DNA from: JAENVU01 sp964544295
GTDB taxonomy: Bacteria > Actinomycetota > Acidimicrobiia > IMCC26256 > JAENVU01
Assembly (NCBI GenBank): GCA_964544295.1
Contig: CAZJBJ010000133.1
Coordinates: 1 to 10,097, forward strand
Reading direction: 5' to 3'
DNA: 10,097 nucleotides
The notes under the pieces are model-generated. The model had not been told where the DNA came from. It searched no databases and saw only the letters and a list, made by a program, of their open reading frames with translations. Position numbers and translations under genes: made by a program. Positions 1-6,043 of the stretch are shown here, one piece after another. Numbering within the stretch: position 1 is the first letter of the stretch; every line of letters begins with the position of its first letter.

Positions 1-39
1 CAGCGGAAACTCCCGCTTCGCAGCTACGTCCTTGGCCAT
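1..39 (-). CDS. fusA: Elongation factor G, first 13 codons only
   Basis: Translation elongation factor G, the GTPase that moves tRNA and mRNA through the ribosome. Only MAKDVAAKREFPL is visible before the window edge. The REFPL/REFSL stretch soon after the start is typical of bacterial EF-G just ahead of the NIGIMAHIDAGKT P-loop, which would lie outside the window. Position after rpsL and rpsG on the same strand is the standard str operon order. The start ATG is at 37-39, preceded by a purine-rich run (AGGAAGAGAAGAAG) that serves as ribosome binding site. The identification rests on a short peptide plus gene order. Confidence 0.8.
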   Translation of the reverse strand, partial: MAKDVAAKREFPL

Positions 40-250
40 CTTCTCTTCTTCTCTTCCTATTACTTCCCACCGCGAACAAGGCGTTCGTATGGGTCTTCAT
101 GCTCTTCGGTCACGACGGACGGCACGCTTGCGTGCCGACGCCGGCGTCCGTCCACCAAGCGAGTTCGCGAGCGCAGCGAGCGCATGTCTGAGCGACTGGA
201 CGGATGCCGGCGTCGGCAACAACCCAAGCCCACCCAGTAAGGACCAGGCC
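40..250 (-). promoter_or_regulatory. Structured rpsG-fusA intercistronic spacer
   Basis: This 211-base spacer has no gene but much potential structure. A 22-bp stem pairs 133-154 with 197-218 (one G-T wobble), leaving a loop of about 42 bases. Inside the left arm region a short hairpin GGCACGC-TT-GCGTGCC lies at 121-136, and GACGGAC (114-120) can alternatively pair with GTCCGTC (146-152). A perfect 15-base inverted repeat (73-87 with 268-282) encloses all of this and uses the last codons of rpsG. In mRNA these would form nested helices around the rpsG stop codon, ending just before the fusA ribosome binding site. A role in setting fusA expression or mRNA stability is inference. No U-tract terminator was seen. 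Confidence 0.55.
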
Positions 251-721
251 CTACCAGCGGTAGTGCGCGAACGCCTTGTTCGACTCCGCCATCTTCTGCA
301 GATCGTCCTTGCGCTTGATCGCCGCGCCCACTCCGTTGCTCGCGTCCATCAGTTCGGCGGCGAGACGACCGGCCATCGTCTTCTCCCGGCGCTGGCGCGA
401 GTAACCCACCAACCAGCGGATGGCGAGGGTGGTCGCGCGGCGGGGACGCACTTCGACGGGGACCTGGTAGGTCGCACCACCGACGCGGCGGGACTTCACT
501 TCCAGGACCGGGCGGACGTTCTCGACCGCACGCTTGAGCGTGGGGATCGGGTCGCCGCCGGTCTTGCGCTCGATCTCTTCGAGCGCGGTGTAGACGATGC
601 GCTCGGCAGTCGAACGCTGGCCGCGCTGGAGGATCTTGTTGACGAGCTGGGTCACGACCACCGAACGGTGGACGGGGTCCGGCATGAGATCACGGCGGGG
701 AGCTGGTCCCTTGCGAGGCAC
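251..721 (-). CDS. rpsG: 30S ribosomal protein S7
   Basis: Primary binding protein of the 16S rRNA 3' major domain, nucleating the head of the 30S subunit. The 156-residue product has the usual length and the conserved S7 blocks: RKGPAPRRDLMPDP at the start, QLVNKILQRGQRSTAERIVY, ENVRPVLEVKSRRVGGATYQVP, RRATTLAIRWLV, REKTMAGRLAAELMDA, and the AIKRKDDLQKMAESNKAFAHYRW end. The start is GTG at 719-721, two bases after the rpsL stop. Its ribosome binding site (AGAAGGG) lies in the last codons of rpsL, so translation of the two genes is probably coupled. In E. coli S7 represses its own operon by binding the rpsL-rpsG junction; the 2-base junction here leaves no room for that structure. Confidence 0.98.
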   Translation of the reverse strand: MPRKGPAPRRDLMPDPVHRSVVVTQLVNKILQRGQRSTAERIVYTALEEIERKTGGDPIPTLKRAVENVRPVLEVKSRRVGGATYQVPVEVRPRRATTLAIRWLVGYSRQRREKTMAGRLAAELMDASNGVGAAIKRKDDLQKMAESNKAFAHYRW

Positions 722-723
722 GA

Positions 724-1092
724 CTAACCCTTCTTGGCGCCGTAGCGACTACGGGCCTGCTTGCGGTTGGCGACACCCGATGCGTCGAGCGCGCCGCGAA
801 TGATCTTGTAGCGGACGCCGGGAAGGTCCTTCACGCGGCCGCCACGCACGAGCACGATCGAGTGCTCCTGGAGGTTGTGGCCGATGCCCGGGATGTACGC
901 GGTGACCTCGACCCCGGTCGTCAGACGCACACGCGCCACCTTGCGCAGCGCCGAGTTCGGCTTCTTCGGCGTGGTGGTGAACACGCGCGTGCAGACCCCA
1001 CGACGCTGGGGCGAACCCTTCAGCGCGGGCGTCTTCGACTTGTCGGTCTTGGTCTCCCGGCCCTTGCGGACCAACTGGGCGATCGTGGGCAC
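724..1092 (-). CDS. rpsL: 30S ribosomal protein S12
   Basis: Decoding-centre protein of the 30S subunit. The 122-residue product starts PTIAQLVRKGRETKTDKSKTPAL and carries all family hallmarks: GSPQRRGVCTRV, TPKKPNSALRK and GHNLQEHSIVLVRGGRVKDLPGVRY. Lysines 43 and 88, the usual sites of streptomycin-resistance substitutions, are wild type. Asp89, the methylthiolation site in E. coli, is present. I place the start at GTG (1090-1092), not at the upstream in-frame start at 1185, because homologues begin at this PTI motif and an AGGAGAG ribosome binding site sits about six bases before it. It is the first gene of rpsL-rpsG-fusA. Confidence 0.98.
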   Translation of the reverse strand: MPTIAQLVRKGRETKTDKSKTPALKGSPQRRGVCTRVFTTTPKKPNSALRKVARVRLTTGVEVTAYIPGIGHNLQEHSIVLVRGGRVKDLPGVRYKIIRGALDASGVANRKQARSRYGAKKG

Positions 1093-1188
1093 AGCTCTCC
1101 TGGCATACTTCGTGAGACCCGCAGGTCCCGGTGATTGTCCCGCCGCGGCGAAACCACGCACGGCCGAGCGACCGCGCAGAACCACGAC

Positions 1189-1218
1189 AGGCTAGGCGCG
1201 CGAGCGCCCCGGTTCCAA
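1189..1218 (-). promoter_or_regulatory. Candidate rpsL promoter
   Basis: Reading the minus strand, TTGGAA (1213-1218) is followed after 18 bases by TAGCCT (1189-1194), a TANNNT-type -10 box. It lies about 100 bases before the rpsL GTG and just after the stop of the truncated membrane-protein gene. An own promoter here would explain how the str operon survives with an insertion sequence upstream. This is motif reading only, and actinobacterial promoters are loose. Confidence 0.35.
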
Positions 1219-1238
1219 ACCGCGTGGTTCCGTAACCC

Positions 1239-1533
1239 TCACTCGCGGGCAACCGGCTCCGACTCGCGCCCGGACCGTGCCGCCCGTCGCCGCACGACGA
1301 TCGATAGTGCCGCGGCCAGGAAACCACAGCCGAGCGCAAGCGCTGCGAAACCCAGACCGGCTGACAGCATCCGGGCCAGCAATGACGCACTACCATCGAA
1401 ATCAGTCGACCCGACGAGGACCCACAGTTTGAAAATGACCAACCCCGACCCAATACATTGCAGTCCGAGCAGCAATAACCCTAGGACAAGCACAACATCG
1501 CGCGTAATCCGCAAGAGCGGATTACGCCGATTG
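1239..1533 (-). pseudogene. 3' part of a small two-helix membrane protein gene
   Basis: The open frame ends at TGA (1239-1241). It encodes about 97 residues up to the insertion-sequence end: two hydrophobic stretches (VVLVLGLLLLGLQCIGSGLVIF and MLSAGLGFAALALGCGFLAAALSIVV) followed by a basic-acidic tail (RRRAARSGRESEPVARE). The frame runs directly into the IS256 terminal repeat without an ATG and without a convincing ribosome binding site. I read it as a gene whose 5' end was removed or displaced. An internal GTG or TTG start giving a shorter intact protein is possible. I recognise no family. It is on the same strand as rpsL, 146 bases upstream. Confidence 0.5.
1502..1527. repeat. Perfect 11-bp hairpin beside the IS left end
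   Basis: GCGTAATCCGC (1502-1512) and GCGGATTACGC (1517-1527) are exact reverse complements around a 4-base AAGA loop. The hairpin ends 6 bases from the IS256-type left repeat. It lies in the reading frame of the truncated membrane protein. It could be an insertion hot spot or a leftover terminator from before the rearrangement. There is no T-tract. Confidence 0.7.
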
Positions 1534-1561
1534 GGGACTGTCAGAGACTTTGTGTAAACGG
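1534..1561 (+). repeat. IS256-type terminal inverted repeat, left
   Basis: The left terminal repeat contains CTGTCAGA and TGTGTAAACGG. Compared with the reverse complement of the right repeat it differs at one base near the tip and four in the middle. It is the presumed binding site of the transposase. Confidence 0.85.
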
Positions 1562-1607
1562 CGTGATCTGAGGGTCCGCGGCTGGGTGCTGCGGGCTGGG
1601 AAGGATC

Positions 1608-2698
1608 ATGCTCATGACGAAGCGAACAACGGCGGGGGACTCGGGCCTGGTGCCGACACGAGGACTTCCGGATCTTGACGGTCCGGAGATGCGGGAGTGG
1701 GCGGCCGAGCTGGTCGACCGGGCCCGCGCGGAAGGGGTGGACCTCACGGGTGAGGGCGGCTTGTTGACCGCGATGGTCCGTCAGGTGCTCCAGACCGGGT
1801 TGGAGGTCGAACTCGAGGATCATCTCGGTTACGAACCCTACGACCCGGCCGGCCGCAACTCTGGGAACTCGCGGAACGGGTCGACGCCGAAGACGGTGAG
1901 CACCGAGGTTGGCGATGTTGAGCTGCGGATGCCACGCGACCGGAACGGGACGTTCGAACCCGTCACGGTCCCGAAGCATCAACGTCGTCTCGATGGTCTC
2001 GCGGGGAACGTGATCTCGCTCTACGCGAAAGGCATGACGACCGGCGACATCCAAGCCCACCTCGGCGAGATCTACGGGACCGAAGTTTCGAGAGAAACGA
2101 TCAGCAAGATCACCGACCGGATCGTTGAGGACATGCTCGCCTGGCAGAACCGGCCACTCGATCGCGTGTACGCGGTGATCTTGATCGATGCGATCGTGAT
2201 CAAGGTCCGCGACATCCAAGTCGCGAACCGGCCGGTCTATGTGGCGATCGGCGTGAACCTCGACGGTGAACGCGACGTCCTCGGCCTCTGGATCGGACCG
2301 TCGGGTGGTGAAGGCGCGAAGCAATGGGCGGCGATGCTCACCGAACTCCGCAACCGTGGCATCGCGGATGCGCTCGTCGTGTGTTGCGACGGCCTCAAAG
2401 GACTGCCCGAATCGATCCGAGTGACGTGGCCCGACGCGACGGTCCAGACCTGTGTCGTGCATGTCGTGCGGAACTCGTTGCGGCTCGCGTCGAAGAAACA
2501 CTGGCAGGCACTCACCCGCGAAATGCGCCAGATCTACACGGCGCCGACCGTCGAAGCTGCCGAGTCGCGCTTCGCCGAGTTCGCCGCCGAGTGGCGGCCC
2601 ATCTACCCGGCGATGATCCGATCGTGGGAGAACTCCTGGGCCGAGTTCGTGCCGTTCCTCGAGTTCCCCGCCGAGCTCCGCAAGATCGTCTACACGAC
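1608..2698 (+). pseudogene. IS256-family transposase, N-terminal part (disrupted)
   Basis: DDE-type mutator-family transposase that would cut and join the IS256 element ends. About 363 residues are present from the ATG at 1608 (GGAAGG just upstream; an ATG two codons later is equally placed). Family landmarks include GGLLTAMVRQVLQTGLEVELEDHLGYE near residue 50-75, RNSGNSRNGSTPKTV, the first catalytic Asp in VILIDAIV (Asp194) and the second in VVCCDGLKGLPESI (Asp261), then CVVHVVRNSLR and LRKIVYTT. The gene breaks right after YT(T), before the NAIES motif carrying the catalytic Glu. The frame continues through IS110 sequence to a stop at 2816 with unrelated residues. The product therefore lacks the third active-site residue and should be inactive. 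Confidence 0.92.
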
Positions 2699-2709
2699 GG
2701 ATGAAATCG

Positions 2710-3915
2710 TCAAGGAGAAGTTTCGGGGCGGCGCGGTTGCCAGTGTGCCACGAGGACTTCATACGCACGTTCTTGCTGCTCGACGAGTTCCTTCTCACGA
2801 TCGCGTAGCGGCTTGACGTGATAGTCGTGCGTGGCGCCGCGGACGGGACCGCGGTGCGACTCTGCGCCGGCTGCGAGTTCGAGCTTGCGGCGCTTATGCG
2901 CGTTCAGACTCGGCCTCGCGAACGCGTAGTCCTGTTCTTTGGTGACGAGGTGCCAGCAGAGCACCACCATCTTGCGCGCCGTCGCGACGGTCGCGACTTG
3001 GAACCCGCGACGGTCTTTCACTCGCCGATAGAACGCGCGCAATGGGCCCGGTGCTCGCGCCGCGGAGAACGCCGCTTCGACGAGCATCCCCCGTGCTTGG
3101 GCACGGCCAGCTTTGGTGATCCGGCCGTGCACTGCCGGTCCGTTGCCGGATTGACGGACCCGGGGGTTCAACCCGAGATACGAGACGAGCCGATCGGCGC
3201 TCTCGAACCGGGAGAAGTCACCGACCGCGGCGACGACCGACATCGCGACGGTCACATCGATGCCGGGCACCGTCATCAGGCGGGCGATCACCTGGTCGTC
3301 GATCGCGTCGACGGCCACGTCACGTTCGACATCGGCGAGTTCCTCGCCGTGGAAGTCGAGTTGACGCAGGAGCGCTTCGACGCTGCGCCACTCGTCGGCC
3401 GGCAACGCCTGTTCGGCCAGCCACCGGCGACCGACCCGCGAGAACAGATCCGCGTGGGGGCAGGTCGGCACGAGGTTGCGCGACAAGATGGCGTGCACCT
3501 GATTCTTCAACCGGGTGCGTTGGCGGACCAGATGTGTGCGGCGAGCAACCAGGCGGCGTCGCGTTCGGGTCTGGTCATCTGCGACCCACGTTTCTGGCAA
3601 GAAGTCCGCGGCCAACAACTGGGCGAGGATCCGGGCGTCGACCTTGTCGGTCTTGACCTTCGCTTCCGCGATCGCTCGCGTCTTCCGCGGGTTCGACACC
3701 ACCACTCGCCCGACGAGTGGACGCAGCATCGTCGCGATCGCGTCGCTGTTCGTCGTTGCCTCGAGCGCGATCTCGTCGTCGGGTTGCAGTGTCGCCGCCC
3801 ACTCCCGAAGATCTTCGGGTCTCACCCCGATCCGACCCGCGTCGCGCAACACGCCGGCCTCGAGCACGGCGATCTGCGCGAACGACCGGTGCACATCCAT
3901 GCCGATCGATCTCAT
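2710..3915 (-). CDS. IS110-family DEDD recombinase (transposase)
   Basis: RNA-guided recombinase that moves the element through a circular intermediate. The 401 residues cover the N-terminal RuvC-like domain and the C-terminal Tnp domain. Acidic residues are Asp7 (GMDVH), Glu52 (ALEATTN), Asp90 and Asp93 (KTDKVDARILAQ), with the same spacing of the last pair as in IS621. A coiled-coil-like middle (VARRTHLVRQRTRLKNQVH) follows, then VPGIDVTVAMSVVAAVGDFSRF and YLGLNPRVRQSGN with the presumed nucleophile Ser256. I chose the ATG at 3913-3915 because AGAGGAG sits 6 bases upstream; a TTG one codon earlier is too close to it. All catalytic residues are present, so the enzyme may be active. Confidence 0.93.
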   Translation of the reverse strand: MRSIGMDVHRSFAQIAVLEAGVLRDAGRIGVRPEDLREWAATLQPDDEIALEATTNSDAIATMLRPLVGRVVVSNPRKTRAIAEAKVKTDKVDARILAQLLAADFLPETWVADDQTRTRRRLVARRTHLVRQRTRLKNQVHAILSRNLVPTCPHADLFSRVGRRWLAEQALPADEWRSVEALLRQLDFHGEELADVERDVAVDAIDDQVIARLMTVPGIDVTVAMSVVAAVGDFSRFESADRLVSYLGLNPRVRQSGNGPAVHGRITKAGRAQARGMLVEAAFSAARAPGPLRAFYRRVKDRRGFQVATVATARKMVVLCWHLVTKEQDYAFARPSLNAHKRRKLELAAGAESHRGPVRGATHDYHVKPLRDREKELVEQQERAYEVLVAHWQPRRPETSP

Positions 3916-3959
3916 CAATGGCTCCTCTTACTCGTTCAGTTGAGGAACCACTGGGCGGA

Positions 3960-4061
3960 CACGACAAAAACGGATTCGCGCTCGCAGCGCAGTCGGGCCA
4001 GTCGCAGGGGCGGCCAAGTACTAACACGAGCTCGCAGCTCAAGATGTAGAGCGGCCTGCCC
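3960..4061 (-). ncRNA. Putative IS110 bridge RNA, two guide loops
   Basis: On the minus strand, loop 1 is closed by GGGC-A-GGCC (4061-4053) with GGCC-GCCC (4015-4008). It has strands of 12 bases (4052-4041) and 12 bases (4027-4016) and a cap GAGCU-GCG-AGCUC (4040-4028). Loop 2 is closed by GCGAC (4005-4001) with GUCGU (3965-3961), has strands of 10 and 12 bases, and a cap GCGCU-GCG-AGCGC (3990-3978). In loop 1, UCUACA (4050-4045) and GUGUUAGU (4027-4020) resemble the two target halves, TCTACA at 2689-2694 and GCGTTGGT (minus strand of 4155-4162). In loop 2, CCCGA (3998-3994) and AUCCGU (3975-3970) equal the element ends, 4149-4153 and minus-strand 2702-2697. Both 3' strands reach the core GU exactly 8 bases after the cap. 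The transcript probably starts further upstream; its ends are not determined. Confidence 0.75.
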
Positions 4062-4154
4062 TAGCTGTTCCTCCTCAACACCCCGAACCCGACCACCCGA
4101 ACCTAGAGGCCCGAGCAGTCCGCAGCACGCGGCGCCAAAGAGTTCATACCCGAT

Positions 4155-4206
4155 ACCAACGCAATCGACCAACGCAATCGACCAACGCAATCGACCAACG
4201 CAATCG
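4155..4206. repeat. Four tandem 13-bp copies of the IS110 target half-site
   Basis: The unit ACCAACGCAATCG is repeated four times without variation, directly abutting the IS110 non-coding end. Each unit is the core AC plus 11 bases of the IS256 transposase gene (codons for T-N-A-I and part of E). The last copy runs on into the intact gene remainder. The original gene should have only one copy. In the unbroken target a CGA triplet occurs at both edges of the unit, 13 bases apart, so slippage on a 3-base microhomology could have started the array. Alternatively it records repeated IS110 events. Confidence 0.95.
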
Positions 4207-4412
4207 AGAGCCTGAATGCGAAGTTCCGGCGAGCGGTCCGCCACCGCGGTCACTTCCCGAACGAGCAAGCCGCACTCAAGGTGCTCTACCTTGTCGCCAT
4301 CGAACGGCGGCCGAACCGGCAAGACCTCACCGGTCAGATCCGCGGCTGGAAACAAATCTTGAACACGCTCACCATGCACTACGGCGACCGCATCGCAGCC
4401 GCCGGCTACTAA
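4194..4412 (+). pseudogene. IS256-family transposase, C-terminal part (disrupted)
   Basis: The rest of the split transposase gene, about 72 codons to the TAA at 4410-4412. It reads TNAIESLNAKFRRAVRHRG, then HFPNEQAALKVLYLVAIERR, then a C-terminal stretch ending MHYGDRIAAAGY. The Glu of NAIES (codon 4206-4208) is the third catalytic residue of the DDE triad. Joined to the upstream part it gives about 435 residues, a usual length for the family. There is no start codon of its own. The right terminal repeat begins 12 bases after the stop. Confidence 0.92.
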
Positions 4413-4424
4413 TGACCATCACGA

Positions 4425-4452
4425 CCGTTTACACAGAAATTCTGACAGACCC
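4425..4452 (-). repeat. IS256-type terminal inverted repeat, right
   Basis: The right terminal repeat reads CCGTTTACACA at its inner end and TCTGACAG towards the tip. It is the partner of the left repeat, with 23 of 28 positions matching on the reverse complement. Confidence 0.85.
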
Positions 4453-4590
4453 TGGCCTGGCCGCCTGATCGCGGGTGAGTGCGTCATGGGCGGCCTGGGC
4501 CGTTCAGGAGGACATGTTGACCGCACTACGACGGCAGTTTCCACCGGGCCGCGATCGGTTACCACCGCTGGGCGCCCAGGCTCATCCGGT
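4453..4590. other. Unassigned spacer between IS and Rhs locus
   Basis: There is no convincing gene here. A perfect 12-base palindrome CTGGGCGCCCAG lies at 4568-4579, twelve bases beyond the stop of the small membrane-protein gene, but without a T-tract it is only a weak terminator candidate. A plus-strand frame near 4515-4600 reads HYDGSFHRAAIGYHRWAPRLI, which has the flavour of a real protein fragment but has no start and is very short. It may be host sequence left over from the rearrangement. Confidence 0.4.
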
Positions 4591-4806
4591 TCAGCTGGTC
4601 AACCACTGGATAGCGCCACCGACAGTGAAGGCCAGGCCAAGCAAGAGGTACGGATAGATCCATAGCCGGTATCGCCTCCCGTTCTCACGCATGATCGTCT
4701 CGCGATACTTGGGATCGAGTACACCGGCGACCTGGTAAGCCGCGGCCGGAAACCGGAGTCCGAGGCCGAAGGCTACGACACCCAGAAGAAAAAGAGCTGG
4801 AATCAC
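4591..4806 (-). CDS. Small membrane protein, putative immunity partner of the second Rhs tip
   Basis: The 71-residue product has two likely membrane helices: PALFLLGVVAFGLGLRFPAAAY near the start and IYPYLLLGLAFTVGGAIQWL at the end. A polar segment between them (DPKYRETIMRENGRRYRLW) contains many charges. The start is GTG at 4804-4806, 30 bases after the stop of the orphan Rhs tip, with only a weak upstream GAG as ribosome binding site. I do not recognise the family. Position immediately 3' of an Rhs C-terminal cassette is where cognate immunity genes lie, and a membrane location would suit defence against a membrane-acting toxin. The function is inferred from position only. Confidence 0.6.
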   Translation of the reverse strand: MIPALFLLGVVAFGLGLRFPAAAYQVAGVLDPKYRETIMRENGRRYRLWIYPYLLLGLAFTVGGAIQWLTS

Positions 4807-4836
4807 GAAGGTCTCATCAGCAAAAGACCCGACGAG

Positions 4837-6022
4837 CTAGCCACACCCGATCCATCCCCCTGTCTGCGGTCCGAATGAACCTCCGGCTCGTCCTCCGACC
4901 GAGAACCCAGCTTCGCGGTCCGACATGTCAAGGTCTCCGGACCCTTTCTTGACACCAACACTTGCATATCCGCCACCACCATAACTCGCGCCAATCCCAA
5001 CTGCACCGTTGTTTCTGTCGCAGGGAGCCTTCGTCGCAACCCCAACGTTCACCGAGCTTCCAATGCTGCAACACCCGAATGAACCACCAAAATGACCGTC
5101 TGAATATGCAAAGTTGACTGAAAAGACGGATCCGAAACTAACCGAAATCACTAGGTGATCCCTCTGCACGACCATGGGGTGCTCTTGGGCGTATTTCTTG
5201 AGAATCCGTTTGCGGACTTCGGCGATCGTGTAACCGTTGAGGCGTGCACGCTCGTTGGCCTGGACCGCCGCGTTCCACCGAATGATCGCGACCAGCGTTT
5301 TAAGGATCGCCTGTATGCCAGCCAAGTTGAATGACCAGTTCCCGTCCAGATCGCGGCCGTTGATGGGGTCGCCACACACGTAGTCATACGCATTACACGA
5401 CCCGCCGATCACCGGGTCCGCCGCCAAGAACCGGCCGATCTCCGGGTCATACAAACGCACACCCATCCGCACGATCCCCAACGCCGGCGCCGCCGTGAAC
5501 CGGGCCGCACCACCCAACCACCCCAACCGCGAGCCCGGCGGCGTCCCACCCCGCCCGAACTCGTCGGCCGTCACCACCAAGCTCATCACGCCGGCGGCGT
5601 CGACCGTGCCAATCACATCACCATGCACATTCGTCGCATTGAACGTGATCGTCGACCCCACGATCACCGCACCCCCAACGAACGAGGTCACCGTCCCACC
5701 AGCCGCCGGCTGCGACCACGCCGGACTATCACCACCACCCGCATACCCGAACACCACATTCTCGGTCACGGTCCCCGAAGACAGCGTTGTGACCTTCCGA
5801 TGCAACACCCGACCCGACGGCGCCAACCACTCCTCCGTCTTCGTTGTCCCATCATTGATCACCGTCGCATGGTCATACTCGTCGTAGGTGAAACTCACCA
5901 CCCCGATCCCCGTCCGAGTGAAACTCGTGACATTCCCATGCGCGTCGTACACATACCCCGTACGACCCGGTGAACTCGTCACCCGATCCGCCGCGTCGAA
6001 CACCGCCAACGGCGTCGCACAC
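4837..6022 (-). pseudogene. Orphan Rhs core with alternative C-terminal tip (silent cassette)
   Basis: The first 224 residues are the same as the Rhs core of the long gene (672 bp with no difference found), running from LAVFDAADRV through RLYDPEIGRFLAADP to NGRDLDGN. Then 166 unrelated residues follow: a helical start (LAGIQAILKTLVAIIRWNAAVQANE, RKRILKKYAQEHP) and a glycine/serine-rich second half with repeated short V-G-aromatic patterns (SFGSVFSVNFAYSDGHFGGSFG, GIGASYGGGGYASVGVKKG, FSVGGRAGGSFG). The frame has no ATG or GTG start; the first possible start is TTG at 6007-6009 with no ribosome binding site, so it is probably silent until recombined behind the long gene. The tip is AT-rich (24 of 60 bases G+C in 5101-5160) compared with the core (41 of 60 in 5401-5460). 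The toxin activity is unknown. Confidence 0.85.
5351..6022 (-). repeat. 672-bp direct repeat of Rhs core, copy in orphan cassette
   Basis: No mismatch was found against 7203-7874 when reading line by line. The offset is 1852 bp. Weak similarity continues a few bases beyond both ends. It is in frame with both tips. Confidence 0.93.
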
Positions 6023-6043
6023 CCGTAGCATCGGGATTCCTGG

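Larger units (their letters stand above)
2699..4156 (-). mobile_element. IS110-family element with bridge-RNA-like left end
   Basis: The ends are set by rebuilding the interrupted IS256 gene. Joining plus-strand 2698 to the bases after 4156 restores ACG-ACC-AAC-GCA-ATC-GAG (TTNAIE), with AC (GT on the minus strand) shared at both junctions as a core dinucleotide. The element is about 1458 bp, has no terminal inverted repeats and no target duplication beyond the core, and carries one DEDD recombinase gene, all typical of IS110. On the minus strand the order is non-coding end (4154-3919), recombinase, short tail. The non-coding end holds the putative bridge RNA. Confidence 0.88.
1534..4452 (+). 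mobile_element. IS256-family element interrupted by an IS110-family element
   Basis: The boundaries come from terminal inverted repeats of 28 bases (1534-1561 and 4425-4452) that agree at 23 positions, including CTGTCAGA near the tip and TGTGTAAACGG at the inner end. Inside is a mutator-type (IS256 family) transposase gene on the plus strand, split at 2698 by a second element. Without that insertion the unit would be about 1.4 kb, normal for IS256 relatives. The 8-9 bases flanking the two ends do not match each other (CCGATTGG against TGGCCTGG), so no target-site duplication is visible. This suggests that the element took part in a recombination event after insertion. Confidence 0.9.

Noticed and set aside
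2699..2760. IS110 right-end sequence read in the IS256 frame resembles the lost motif (KEKFRGGAV against NAKFRRAV).
   Set aside because: The same bases encode the C-terminus of the IS110 recombinase on the minus strand (RRPETSP and stop). The likeness is short and the bases before it do not align, so I treat it as chance.
1239..2798. Long minus-strand open frame of about 519 codons running through the IS256 transposase region into the membrane-protein fragment.
   Set aside because: The upstream two thirds are antisense to a clear transposase gene and rich in Arg/His/Asp. Only the part below 1534 looks like real protein.
4155..4206. Four short direct repeats as a possible CRISPR or iteron array.
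   Set aside because: The units are 13 bp, contiguous with no spacers, and match the neighbouring transposase codons exactly.
2818..4215. Long plus-strand open frame of 465 codons across the IS110 element.
   Set aside because: It is antisense to the recombinase, with composition typical of a high-GC shadow frame and no recognisable domain.
4475..4657. Plus-strand 60-codon frame with GGAGGA before an internal ATG at 4513.
   Set aside because: The ribosome binding site looks fair, but the product has no recognisable features and overlaps the small membrane-protein gene on the other strand.
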